The position numbers and the translations under genes were made by a program. This document shows, in pieces, positions 32,787-41,207 of a DNA stretch of 64,000 bases (the stretch's first letter is position 1; every line of letters starts with the position of its first letter). This DNA comes from Pseudochrobactrum kiredjianiae. Lineage in GTDB: Bacteria > Pseudomonadota > Alphaproteobacteria > Rhizobiales > Rhizobiaceae. Below the pieces are notes generated by a model. It searched no databases and was not told the DNA's origin. It worked only from the letters and a program-made list of their open reading frames with translations. The stretch lies in NCBI RefSeq assembly GCF_030362795.1, contig NZ_JAUCBM010000012.1, positions 24,350-88,349 of the forward strand. The letters are read 5' to 3'.

Positions 32787-34312
32787 TGGGCATCAGCAAC
32801 ATTCTGGATAAGGCCATTGGCTATGTTTCACCGCAGGCGGGATTGCGTCGAATACAACAACGCGCAGCGATGGACATTGCGCAGCGCAGTTATACTGGAG
32901 CTGAAACCAGCCGGCTAAAATCTGGCAGACGTGTAAAATCCACATCAGCTGATGCAGAGGTTGCACGGGCTGGTCGGATATTGCGCGACCGGATGCGGGA
33001 TCTTGTTCGCAATAACCCGTATGCGGCCAAAGCAGTTTCGGAATTGGTCAGCCATGCAATCGGCGATGGTATTATTCCCCGCTCTAAAGATAAGGAGCTG
33101 AATAAGCTGTTCCTCGAATGGAGCAAACATTGTGATGCTGATGGCGATCTCGACTTTAACGGTATTGTAGCTTTGGCGGTACGTGAAATGTTCGAAAGCG
33201 GTGATGGCATCGTGCGCCGTCGCCGTCGCAGACTGGAAGACGGTTTGCCAGTTCCTTTACAGTTGCAGGTGCTGGAATCTGACCTGATTGATACAACCAA
33301 GGAAGGTGTATTATCGGGCGGCGGAAAAACTATTCAGGGCATTGAGTTTGATGCCCTTGGGCGTAAACGTGCATATTGGATGTTTGGATCGCATCCCGGT
33401 AATAGCTTTTTTGATCCGCAGTCGACTATCGTATCCAAGCCTGTCCCGGCTTCGGACATCGCACATGTTTTTGAAAAGCAACGTACGCAGGTTCGTGGGG
33501 TGCCGTGGGGCACACCTGCAATGGCCGACACATTTGATCTTGCCGAATATGAAAAAGCTGAGCTTGTACGTAAACGGCTGGAAGCCTGTCTCGTCGGTAT
33601 CATGACCGGTGGTGATGCTGATGATAATCTCGGTATGCCGGTAGCTGGTGATGATGGTACTGCGCAGAAACCAGGCATCTACAATACACGCGGACAGCGG
33701 GTTGAGAAATTTGAACCGGGTATGTTTTATAACGCGGTTGGCGGTCGGGATATGAAGTTCAGTCAGCCTGCTGTCACTGACAGCTATGATCCTTACAAAA
33801 CATCAATGTTACACACAGTTGCTGCTGGTTGGCGGGTTCCCTTCGCATTGATGACCGGCAGGCTCGATAAGGTGAACTATTCATCCAGCAAGATTGGGTT
33901 AGAAGGTTTTCGCCGGATGGTGTCCATGCTGCAATGGCAAGTGATCATTCCGATGTTGTTGCAGCCGATGTGGGACTGGTTCTGTGAGGCTGCTTATCTG
34001 GCAGGAAAAATTAGCAGCCCTAATGTCGCCGTGGAATGGTCACCACCTCGCTTCTATTCGGCAGATCCGTTGAAAGACGTGAATGCGCGTATCAGGGAAG
34101 TTCGTGCAGGTTTCCGTTCACTCTCTTCGGCAATCGCTGAAACAGGTGAAAACCCTGATGATGTCCTAGATGAAATCGCTTCTGACAATGCCAAGTTGGA
34201 TAAGCGGAAGATTATTCTGGACAGTGATCCGCGTCGCATTTCTCAAGCCGGTCAGATGCAGAACTCATCCGATAACGAACCTCCTGAAGAGGACAAAGAA
34301 AATGAAACATAG
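32786..34312 (+). CDS. portal protein, lambda gpB family
   Basis: 508-residue portal that forms the dodecameric DNA channel at the capsid vertex. N-terminal RRIQQRAAMDIAQRSYTGAET, then RDLVRNNPYAAKAVSELVSHAIGDGI and, further on, the lambda-type core with VPWGTPAMADTFDLAEYEKAELVRKR near residue 238 and the NYSSSKIGLEGFRRM stretch near residue 365. The acidic C-terminal tail is typical. Length is as expected. Confidence 0.93.
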   Translation: MGISNILDKAIGYVSPQAGLRRIQQRAAMDIAQRSYTGAETSRLKSGRRVKSTSADAEVARAGRILRDRMRDLVRNNPYAAKAVSELVSHAIGDGIIPRSKDKELNKLFLEWSKHCDADGDLDFNGIVALAVREMFESGDGIVRRRRRRLEDGLPVPLQLQVLESDLIDTTKEGVLSGGGKTIQGIEFDALGRKRAYWMFGSHPGNSFFDPQSTIVSKPVPASDIAHVFEKQRTQVRGVPWGTPAMADTFDLAEYEKAELVRKRLEACLVGIMTGGDADDNLGMPVAGDDGTAQKPGIYNTRGQRVEKFEPGMFYNAVGGRDMKFSQPAVTDSYDPYKTSMLHTVAAGWRVPFALMTGRLDKVNYSSSKIGLEGFRRMVSMLQWQVIIPMLLQPMWDWFCEAAYLAGKISSPNVAVEWSPPRFYSADPLKDVNARIREVRAGFRSLSSAIAETGENPDDVLDEIASDNAKLDKRKIILDSDPRRISQAGQMQNSSDNEPPEEDKENET

Positions 34313-34955
34313 TCATTTACGGAAGGTTCCGGACAGTCTGCCGATGCAGATACAGGAAGTGCGGCTGTTGGCAGGTGATGTTGATAGCGAGACACGGACG
34401 ATTGATCTTGTATGGACAACTGGTGCCACCGTGCGCCGCCGCCGGTACGTCGGATGGGATACAGTGGTGCCATTTGATGAGGTGCTTATCGTTAGCGACA
34501 AAGCCATTGATCTCACGCGGATGAATGCAGGTGCACCGGTACTTGATAGCCATTCAACGTGGTCAACATTTTCTCAGGTTGCTGTTGTTGAGCGGGCTTG
34601 GATTGAGGGCGGTGAAGGAAAGGCAACAATCCGTTTCCCAAAAGCTGGCATCGACAAACAATCAGATCGTATGTTTGGCCTTGTCTCAGACCGGATCATC
34701 AAGAATGTGTCGGTCGGATATTCCATAGACAAGATCCGTATCGAAGAAGCCCAGAAAAAAGGCGATGTTGAAAAGGTTATTGTTGAGCGCTGGACGCCAA
34801 ATGAAATTTCATTTGTTACAGTCCCTGCAGATCCAAAAGCGCAGGTTCGCTCAAATGCGAATACATTCCCTCTGGTGTTCGACGGCAAGCCTGACGCTCA
34901 TTTTGCAGCTGCAGCACGTATGAGAATGGCGGAAGCCGTTCGCCGCCTCGGCTGA
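34302..34955 (+). CDS. prohead serine protease
   Basis: 217-residue HK97/U35-type protease that cleaves scaffold and capsid delta domains during head maturation. Recognised from the APVLDSHS segment with the catalytic His (near residue 82) and the later SVGYSI and SFVTVPADP sections. The start at 34302 follows GAGGA and overlaps the portal end by 11 bases. It is followed by the capsid gene, the standard order. Confidence 0.85.
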   Translation: MKHSHLRKVPDSLPMQIQEVRLLAGDVDSETRTIDLVWTTGATVRRRRYVGWDTVVPFDEVLIVSDKAIDLTRMNAGAPVLDSHSTWSTFSQVAVVERAWIEGGEGKATIRFPKAGIDKQSDRMFGLVSDRIIKNVSVGYSIDKIRIEEAQKKGDVEKVIVERWTPNEISFVTVPADPKAQVRSNANTFPLVFDGKPDAHFAAAARMRMAEAVRRLG

Positions 34956-35052
34956 TCACTCAGAACAATTTATCAGTTTGCCGCCTGCAGCTCCGGGGTT
35001 GCAGGGCGACGGCGCTTGGTTTTTGCCCGGTATAAAGAAGGAAGTGCACACC

Positions 35053-36687
35053 ATGAAAAAGGGTGCTCATATTTACGCGACCGTCGCCGCAATTTTCTGC
35101 GTCGGTCTGGCTTTCGCGGTCTTTGCAGCAGATCCATCGCATGCAGCATCTTTTGATAATGGCATGCTCACTCAGTCAAGTGGCATGGGTTTGATCGGTG
35201 CAAATGTTGCTTTGTTGGGGTTGCGCTCTAAGCTGACTAAATTCACCGACCGTGCTGAAGTGATCCGCGCTCGTATCACTGACGATATGGATGCTGATGC
35301 CGTGCGGGTTCTTGAAGAAGAGCATGCGGGCATTCTGGCAGAAGCCGATCGAGTTCGTGCTCAGATCTCCGACTTGGAACAGGAACAACGTAACACGCCC
35401 CCCGTCAACTCCAACGTACAGACAGTGGCAGATGAGGCCGTTCGCGCGGAACGTGAACGCTCCAATACGATTGAAGATCTTGCCACGCGTTCCGGTTTTC
35501 CTGCTCTTGGCCGTGAACATGTACGTTCTGGTACTACGGTTGAAAACTTCCGCAGTCTGTTGCTTGATCATATGGTCACCAATGAACGGCAGGCACCGAC
35601 CGATAGCCGTGTGAGTGTGACACGTGATGAAGGTGATACCCGTCGTTCTGCACAGGTTGAGGCTTTGGCCTATGGTCTGGGTGCGCCGGTACCGCAGGCT
35701 GGTCCATCTGCAGCTGCCCGTCAATTTATGGGCATGGGGCTTGTTGATCTGGCAGCGGAAAGCGTCAATTACCGTGGCCGCCGTATGATGAATGCCCGTG
35801 ATATTGATGATGTATTCACTCGTGCCTCGCATTCAACGTCGGATTTCCCTGCGATTTTTGAAGGTGCAGTGAACCGTACTCTTGAACAGCGTTATGCTCT
35901 GGCACAACCGACATTCAAGCGCTTTGCCCGTAAGCGCAATTTCCGTGATTTCCGTCCGGATACCACCGTCAAAGTTGGTGATTTCCCGCTTCTGAAAAAA
36001 GTGCTGGAAAATGGCGAGATCAAATATGGTTCATTCGGTGAAGGTAAAGAGCAGGTACAGGCATTCAGTTATGCGATTGCTCTGAACATCAGCCGCCAGA
36101 TGCTCATCAATGATGACCTTGGTGCGATTTCCGAACTGCTGACCAGCTATGGTGCATCCGTGGCACTGTTTGAGGAAGTTACTTTCTATGCAGGTGCGTT
36201 CAACGGCAAGCTTGCTGATGGTAAACCTGTATTTGATGCTGATCACAAAAACCTTGCAGCCGCTGCTGCGGCTATCACGGTTGATAGTGTGGGGCTTGGT
36301 CGTACTACAATGGGCAAACAGGAAAGCAAGGATGGCAATCCGCTGCTTTCGAATTCGCCCCGCATCATGCTTGTCGGTCCAAACAAGCTGACAGAAGCTG
36401 AAAAGCTGCTTGCTTCAATCACGCCTGCGACAGTCTCCTCCGTCAACATTTTCTCTGGCCGGTTTGAGCTGATCGAAACCACCCAGATCAAAGACAATGC
36501 CTGGCATTTGTTCTCCGACCCAACGGCGGGATCCAATTATCGCTGGGGTTATCTGGAAGGCTATGAAGCTCCACGTGTTCGCATGGATGAGCCTTTTGGG
36601 CGTCAGGGCTTCAGCATGTCTGTCGAACATGACTTCGGTTGTGGAGCTACCGATTATCGCTTCGGCTACAAAAACTCCGGTGCCTAA
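35053..36687 (+). CDS. HK97-fold major capsid protein with N-terminal hydrophobic leader
   Basis: 544 residues. Residues 45-140 are a charged helical delta/scaffold region. From about 230 the HK97-type capsid is recognisable (DFPAIFEGAVNRTLEQRY, DFPLLKKVLENGEIKYGS, AFSYAIALNISRQML, WGYLEGYEAPRVRMDEPF). Unusually, residues 1-33 form a textbook signal-peptide-like sequence: basic start, hydrophobic core VAAIFCVGLAFAVFAA, and SHAAS. AAGGAAG before 35053 supports that start, and no later ATG has a ribosome site. The prohead protease would remove the whole N-terminal part. Confidence 0.88.
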   Translation: MKKGAHIYATVAAIFCVGLAFAVFAADPSHAASFDNGMLTQSSGMGLIGANVALLGLRSKLTKFTDRAEVIRARITDDMDADAVRVLEEEHAGILAEADRVRAQISDLEQEQRNTPPVNSNVQTVADEAVRAERERSNTIEDLATRSGFPALGREHVRSGTTVENFRSLLLDHMVTNERQAPTDSRVSVTRDEGDTRRSAQVEALAYGLGAPVPQAGPSAAARQFMGMGLVDLAAESVNYRGRRMMNARDIDDVFTRASHSTSDFPAIFEGAVNRTLEQRYALAQPTFKRFARKRNFRDFRPDTTVKVGDFPLLKKVLENGEIKYGSFGEGKEQVQAFSYAIALNISRQMLINDDLGAISELLTSYGASVALFEEVTFYAGAFNGKLADGKPVFDADHKNLAAAAAAITVDSVGLGRTTMGKQESKDGNPLLSNSPRIMLVGPNKLTEAEKLLASITPATVSSVNIFSGRFELIETTQIKDNAWHLFSDPTAGSNYRWGYLEGYEAPRVRMDEPFGRQGFSMSVEHDFGCGATDYRFGYKNSGA

Positions 36688-36754
36688 TCGAACTATCGGC
36701 GGGTCTTGGTGATCCGCCATTTCCTCAGTTATGATAGTTAGAAGGGTTTCTCCC

Positions 36755-37078
36755 ATGAAAAATTATATTCAGCCTGGCGATACAGTTACGGTACCAGCAC
36801 CTGCCAAGGTTACTTCTGGTGGCATTGTTGTGGTTGGTAGCCTTATTGGCATTGCTCAGTTTGCAGCAGTCTCCGGTGATCCTGTTGAGATCGCTACGAC
36901 GGGTGTGTTTGAGCTGCCTAAAGTTAAGGCTCAGGCATGGACAATTGGAGCGAAGGTATATTCTGCACCGGCAGGTGGTTTGCTGACGACTGTTGATACC
37001 GACAATATATTTGTCGGCCATGTTTTAGAGGCAGCTGCTAATCCATCCGATTTCGGTATCGTGCGTCTTTCGGTTTAA
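36755..37078 (+). CDS. DUF2190 family capsid-associated protein
   Basis: 107-residue beta-rich protein of the DUF2190 family (MKNYIQPGDTVTVPAP, then GIAQFAAVSGDPVEIATTGVFELPKV). It commonly follows capsid genes and probably decorates or stabilises the head. GAAGGG precedes the ATG at 36755. Confidence 0.8.
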   Translation: MKNYIQPGDTVTVPAPAKVTSGGIVVVGSLIGIAQFAAVSGDPVEIATTGVFELPKVKAQAWTIGAKVYSAPAGGLLTTVDTDNIFVGHVLEAAANPSDFGIVRLSV

Positions 37079-37083
37079 AACTC

Positions 37084-37452
37084 ATGGTGAATTGGCGAAA
37101 ACTGGAAGCAATGGTTGATCAAAAGATCGGTCGGAGTTTTGGCGAGTCAATTCGCCTTTCATTTATGAAAAACCAACAGCCGGATCCTGACCGTCCGATA
37201 ACTGAAATTATGGCGGTTTTGCACGTAGGCGGGGATGATTCAGTCTCCGCCGGTCCTACCGGGACTTATCGCTCTCGACTATCCTTAGGCGAAGCTGAAT
37301 TATTTTTGGATCGTTCGGTTTATTCAGGGCCGATACCAGTGACCGGTGACAGAGTGAGAGCCAATGACCGGTATGGTACCCCTTGGTTTGAGGTCGCCGC
37401 AGTTTCCGATCGGTATAGCAATCTGATTGTTCTCAAGCTTGGAGTGGTGTGA
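37084..37452 (+). CDS. head-tail joining / head completion protein
   Basis: 122-residue beta-rich small protein between capsid decoration and tail genes. The order and the late segment (GDRVRANDRYGTPWFEVAAVSDRYSNLIVLKL) fit the phage head-tail attachment class (lambda FII / HK97 gp7-like). Exact family is uncertain. It overlaps the next gene by 4 bases. Confidence 0.6.
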   Translation: MVNWRKLEAMVDQKIGRSFGESIRLSFMKNQQPDPDRPITEIMAVLHVGGDDSVSAGPTGTYRSRLSLGEAELFLDRSVYSGPIPVTGDRVRANDRYGTPWFEVAAVSDRYSNLIVLKLGVV

Positions 37453-38231
37453 TGACAATTGGTCGAATTGCGCTGCGCATTATCACTATTGAAGCTTTGC
37501 GTGGCAGAACATCCGTATCCGATAATGTTCTCGATAGTCAGATTGCGTCGTTGGATTTTGGTGCAAATGGTCAGTTGAAAACGGATCAGGAAAAACCGTT
37601 TATCTCTGTCTATACAGAAACCTCAAAGGCTGATGATCTTAGTGCTGGCAGACAGCTTTGGCGCAACGGTTTGACTGAACTGCTACTGGAAACCGGTATT
37701 GCAATCTCTATGACAGAACCGGATACAGAAACTGGTGCGAGTACAATCGGCGGTATTCCGCCAACAGATGCAGCCTTTGAATTATTTCTGGATACAGTTG
37801 ATCGGGAAATATCGGTTGCACTAACGGATCCGCAAAATGTGTGGGCAGAACTTTGGCGAACATTGGTGCGGGATGTTGCCCGTATTGAACGCAAACGCGT
37901 TGCTGACGCTGAGACCGGCACACGCATGGCAGCGCATCAACAATGTCTGATCTGCGACTTGTTACCGGATCCTGTCTATGGTGATGAAATCGCAGCAACA
38001 TCACTATGGCAAAAGCTGATCAATCAGATGCGAACTGACGGGCATCCTTATCTCAGTAAGCTTGAAGGATTGATGGGACTAAACATCCCGCAGCTTGATA
38101 ATGAAAAGCTGCGTCGTCGTTTCGGTATCACACTGGATGAGGCAAGGGCGCTTTGTGATATCGTACCGCCTGCATTGGAAACAACAGAACCGGATATTAC
38201 AAAAACACTGATTGAGCAGTCCCATGTCTGA
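37449..38231 (+). CDS. hypothetical head-tail connector region protein
   Basis: 260-residue protein of unrecognised family. The N-terminal 75 residues (IGRIALRIITIEALRGRTSV..FISVYTETSKAD) resemble tail-terminator or neck proteins by composition and position only. ATGATG start at 37449/37452. The stop overlaps the gpV start (ATGTCTGA). It likely completes or terminates the tail. Confidence 0.55.
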   Translation: MMTIGRIALRIITIEALRGRTSVSDNVLDSQIASLDFGANGQLKTDQEKPFISVYTETSKADDLSAGRQLWRNGLTELLLETGIAISMTEPDTETGASTIGGIPPTDAAFELFLDTVDREISVALTDPQNVWAELWRTLVRDVARIERKRVADAETGTRMAAHQQCLICDLLPDPVYGDEIAATSLWQKLINQMRTDGHPYLSKLEGLMGLNIPQLDNEKLRRRFGITLDEARALCDIVPPALETTEPDITKTLIEQSHV

Positions 38232-38661
38232 CTCTTTGGCGAATGTGATTGCGGATCTGCAACGCCGTCTCTTTGAATTGGAGCGGCGTGCTGCAAACCG
38301 GAAGCGAACCGGTGTTGTTGATGAAATCGACCCTGCACGCGGTCTGGCACGGGTGCGGCTGGAAGATGGTGAGCAAGCATATCGTACCGGCTGGTTACCA
38401 TGGAAAGAAATTGCTGCGGGTGGGATATCAACCCACATTCCTCCGACCGTCGGGCAACAGGTTGATGTCACTTCTGAAAGTGGTGATCTGACTGACGGTG
38501 TGATTGATTTTTCTACGCATTCCAATGCGAACCCGCGTCCTCACAATGGAACGGAAGCCGTTATCACCAAGGGAAATGTGCGGTTGTTTTTCAGCGACGA
38601 TACTCTGACCATTGATGCGCAGGATATTATTTTTACTGCTGCAAGCGGGAGCCTTGCCTAA
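38224..38661 (+). CDS. baseplate assembly protein V (spike)
   Basis: 145-residue gpV-like protein of the contractile tail spike. An N-terminal helix is followed by an OB-like fold (RTGVVDEIDPARGLARVRLEDGE, W-LPWKEIAAGG) and a C-terminal beta-helix-like region (NGTEAVITKGNVRLFFSDDTLTIDAQDI). It overlaps both neighbours by a few bases and precedes the PAAR tip gene, as expected. Confidence 0.85.
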   Translation: MSDSLANVIADLQRRLFELERRAANRKRTGVVDEIDPARGLARVRLEDGEQAYRTGWLPWKEIAAGGISTHIPPTVGQQVDVTSESGDLTDGVIDFSTHSNANPRPHNGTEAVITKGNVRLFFSDDTLTIDAQDIIFTAASGSLA

Positions 38662-38924
38662 TGCCGTTAATCGTCAGGCTTGGGGATACATCCAGTCACG
38701 GCGGCACCGTTATCTCATCAGCATCAAAGTGGATGTGTGAGGGAAAACTGATCGCCCGCAAAGGTGATCTGCATTCCTGCCCTATACCCGGACACGGGGT
38801 AACACCGATCACCGCAGGCTCGACAAAATTTAAATGTGAAGGTGATCCGGTCGCCCGTCATGGGGATAGCGCCGGTTGCGGTGCCATGCTGATTTCCGGT
38901 GCATCGAAATGGTCATGTGAATAA
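38661..38924 (+). CDS. PAAR-domain spike tip protein
   Basis: 87 residues with PAAR repeats: PLIVRLGDTSSHGGTVISSASK near the N-terminus and a second VARHGDSAGCGAMLISGASK repeat. Cys and His residues are placed to bind the metal of the spike tip. It caps gpV and helps puncture the host envelope. One-base overlap with gpV (TAATG). Confidence 0.9.
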   Translation: MPLIVRLGDTSSHGGTVISSASKWMCEGKLIARKGDLHSCPIPGHGVTPITAGSTKFKCEGDPVARHGDSAGCGAMLISGASKWSCE

Positions 38925-38940
38925 TTTTAAGGAGAGACCA

Positions 38941-39111
38941 ATGAAGGTCATTGTTAAAGAAAACGGGTTCTACGGCGGTACTTATTATACTGCAGACGAT
39001 AAACCAGTTGAGATGCCGGATGCGGTGGCGAAGCAATTTATGCAGCCTTACGGGCATCAGCTTGAAAAGCCTGAAGACCGGTCAAAAGCACTAAAGGCGG
39101 TGAAGGAGTAA
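38941..39111 (+). CDS. hypothetical small protein (56 aa)
   Basis: Unrecognised charged small protein (MKVIVKENGFYGGTYY, Lys/Glu-rich end). A good GGAGAG lies before the ATG at 38941. It sits between the PAAR and baseplate W genes, with 16- and 4-base gaps, and is probably a small structural or assembly factor. Confidence 0.6.
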   Translation: MKVIVKENGFYGGTYYTADDKPVEMPDAVAKQFMQPYGHQLEKPEDRSKALKAVKE

Positions 39112-39115
39112 CCTT

Positions 39116-39499
39116 ATGTCATCGCTCGGCTTTTCGAACATTAATGGTTCGCTTTTGACGGGCTTTGATCATGTCCGCCAATCTATTTCAGTAATCCTCA
39201 ATACGCCTGTCGGTACACGGGTCATGCGGCGGGAGTTCGGATCAGAGCTTTTGAGCCTGATCGATAAGCCAATGAATGACCGCATCATACTTGGCATTTA
39301 TTCGGCCTGCGCAATGGCAATAGCCCGCTGGGAGCCCCGCTTTGCACTCACATCTATCAATGTCGCTGATGCCACTATGCAGGGCGTGATTAATCTGGAT
39401 ATCCGTGGGGTTTATTATCCGAACGGGCATAAGGGGGATTTCACAACGTCTGAGGGTGAGATCAGAACGAATATCAGTATCGGAGGTTCGGTCGCATGA
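39116..39499 (+). CDS. baseplate wedge protein W (gp25-like)
   Basis: 127-residue gpW/gp25-type baseplate wedge protein. The family core is clear: GFDHVRQSISVILNTPVGTRVMRREFGSELLSLIDKP. It triggers sheath assembly from the baseplate. It overlaps gpJ by 4 bases. Confidence 0.9.
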   Translation: MSSLGFSNINGSLLTGFDHVRQSISVILNTPVGTRVMRREFGSELLSLIDKPMNDRIILGIYSACAMAIARWEPRFALTSINVADATMQGVINLDIRGVYYPNGHKGDFTTSEGEIRTNISIGGSVA

Positions 39500-40545
39500 G
39501 CCGATTTGTTGCGCCTAATCTTGCAGATCTTGGCGACGTTCCAATTGTCGTGCCGGTTGATTTTGAGGAGATCAAAGCATCTCGGGATGATTATTTGATC
39601 GCCGCTTTATCGCGATACGGCATTGATTATGATGTCAGCAAACTTGAAACAGATCCGCAGGTCATTGCCTTTTCTGAAGGTGGGGGCAATCAGGAAATGA
39701 AATTCCGCCAACGGGTCAATGAGGCGATCCGTGCTTTGTCTCTGGCAACAGCAATCGGTGGGGATCTCGATCACATCGCCGCTACCTATGCCGGTATCTC
39801 CCGTCTGCATTATGACAATGCTGCTGATGACAGGCCGGACAATGCTCAATGGGATGATGTGCTTGGCAAGTGGGTTGAACAAGACGACATCTTCCGTGCG
39901 CGTATCTTGCTGGCATTTGAGGCGTTTTCGACTGCGGGGCCGGAAGGGGCGTATACTTTCCATGCGCTCGAGCTGGACGGAAAACGTGATATTGCGGATG
40001 TAGCGGTTTATTCCGAAGAGGATGCTGCAACTTATTCCGCAGGTTTGCATGCCGATGCCTATTCTGCAGGTCTGATCCCGAACCCTTTTACAGGCCGGAA
40101 TAATGGCGATCCGGTATTAGCGCCGGAAGTGCTGGTCGTGGTTCTGCCAACGGTGACTTATGGTACTACCAATCAATCATTATTGGATCGGACATTTCAA
40201 GCCGTGACACCGAAAGACGTGCGGCCTATCGGGGATAATGTCCGCATAGAACCGGCAGTCGTGACTCCCTACGATATTGAGGTCACGCTTTACTACGCTC
40301 CGGGTGTTGATGTTTCTGCAATGGCTGCCGAGGCTAAAAAGCGTTTAGCAGCTTACGCCACTTCCCGCCGTCGTATCGGTTTGGCCGTCCAGCGGGAAGT
40401 AATCGGCGGTCGGGCAGCCGTTGATGACAACGTGACTGTCGAAGTTACCAAGCCAGTTGCCGATCTTGAACCCGGATCGAAAGGTGTGGGGCAGGTCGGG
40501 CAGATAATCGTCCATACAATACAGACACAAGGATCATGGCAGTGA
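39496..40545 (+). CDS. baseplate protein J
   Basis: 349-residue gpJ-like baseplate wedge protein. The features are SRFVAPNLADLGDVPIVVPVDFEEIKAS at the start, the FRQRVNEAIRALSLATAIGGDLDHIAATYAGISR core near residue 76, and the late PKDVRPIGDNVRIEPAVVTPYDIEVTLYYAPG region. It overlaps W and I. It bridges wedge and fibres. Confidence 0.92.
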   Translation: MSRFVAPNLADLGDVPIVVPVDFEEIKASRDDYLIAALSRYGIDYDVSKLETDPQVIAFSEGGGNQEMKFRQRVNEAIRALSLATAIGGDLDHIAATYAGISRLHYDNAADDRPDNAQWDDVLGKWVEQDDIFRARILLAFEAFSTAGPEGAYTFHALELDGKRDIADVAVYSEEDAATYSAGLHADAYSAGLIPNPFTGRNNGDPVLAPEVLVVVLPTVTYGTTNQSLLDRTFQAVTPKDVRPIGDNVRIEPAVVTPYDIEVTLYYAPGVDVSAMAAEAKKRLAAYATSRRRIGLAVQREVIGGRAAVDDNVTVEVTKPVADLEPGSKGVGQVGQIIVHTIQTQGSWQ

Positions 40546-41207
40546 CACCAGCTGAGGCAATTGATGCTGTTGCTGATCTTGCCCGCTCTATATTGCCGCC
40601 GCGCTCATCTGCTTTGACGCATGCATTGCTTGCGGCAGAACTAGCGCGGATTGCAACGGTAGATCCGGCAGTTGTTGCAACGATCTGGAACCCATGGAAA
40701 TGCCCGAAAGTTCTCTTGCCATATCTGGCAATGGGCGTGTCCGTTGACGTGTGGTCAGCAGACTGGCCGGAAGAACAGCAACGACGGGTTATTGCGGCTT
40801 CACCAATGGTGCACCGCTTAAAAGGGACGCGCGGCGCAGTTGAACGTGCATTGGCTGCGTTTGATTTGGAAACGCGGATTGTTGAGTGGTGGGAGGACGG
40901 ATCAAGACGCGGGACATTCCGAGTTGAAATTCTCTATCGCGATGGCAGTCCTGTTTTTGACATAGCAGCACAAGCTGCGGCGATTGCGTCAGTCGATGCA
41001 GCTAAACCTAAATCCCGTGTTTTCACTACGCGTGCAGTGCTTCAGGCGTATGGCAATCTTTACATCGGGGTCATTGGTCAAAGCAGTCTGGCTGCAATTG
41101 CACATCCTTTTGTTTTCAGTCCACCGGTTCTGCGTGCCGCAGCATATGTCGGCGGTGCTCCATGTGTCTTTGCCTCTGCAACGGCTCATTACAAGGTTTC
41201 AACATAA
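40536..41207 (+). CDS. phage tail protein I
   Basis: 223-residue gpI-like baseplate protein. The region KCPKVLLPYLAMGVSVDVWSADWPEEQQRRVIAASPMVHRLKGTRGAVERAL near residue 52 is diagnostic. It overlaps gpJ by 10 bases and the fibre gene by one base (TAATG). It connects the baseplate to tail fibres. Confidence 0.9.
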   Translation: MAVTPAEAIDAVADLARSILPPRSSALTHALLAAELARIATVDPAVVATIWNPWKCPKVLLPYLAMGVSVDVWSADWPEEQQRRVIAASPMVHRLKGTRGAVERALAAFDLETRIVEWWEDGSRRGTFRVEILYRDGSPVFDIAAQAAAIASVDAAKPKSRVFTTRAVLQAYGNLYIGVIGQSSLAAIAHPFVFSPPVLRAAAYVGGAPCVFASATAHYKVST

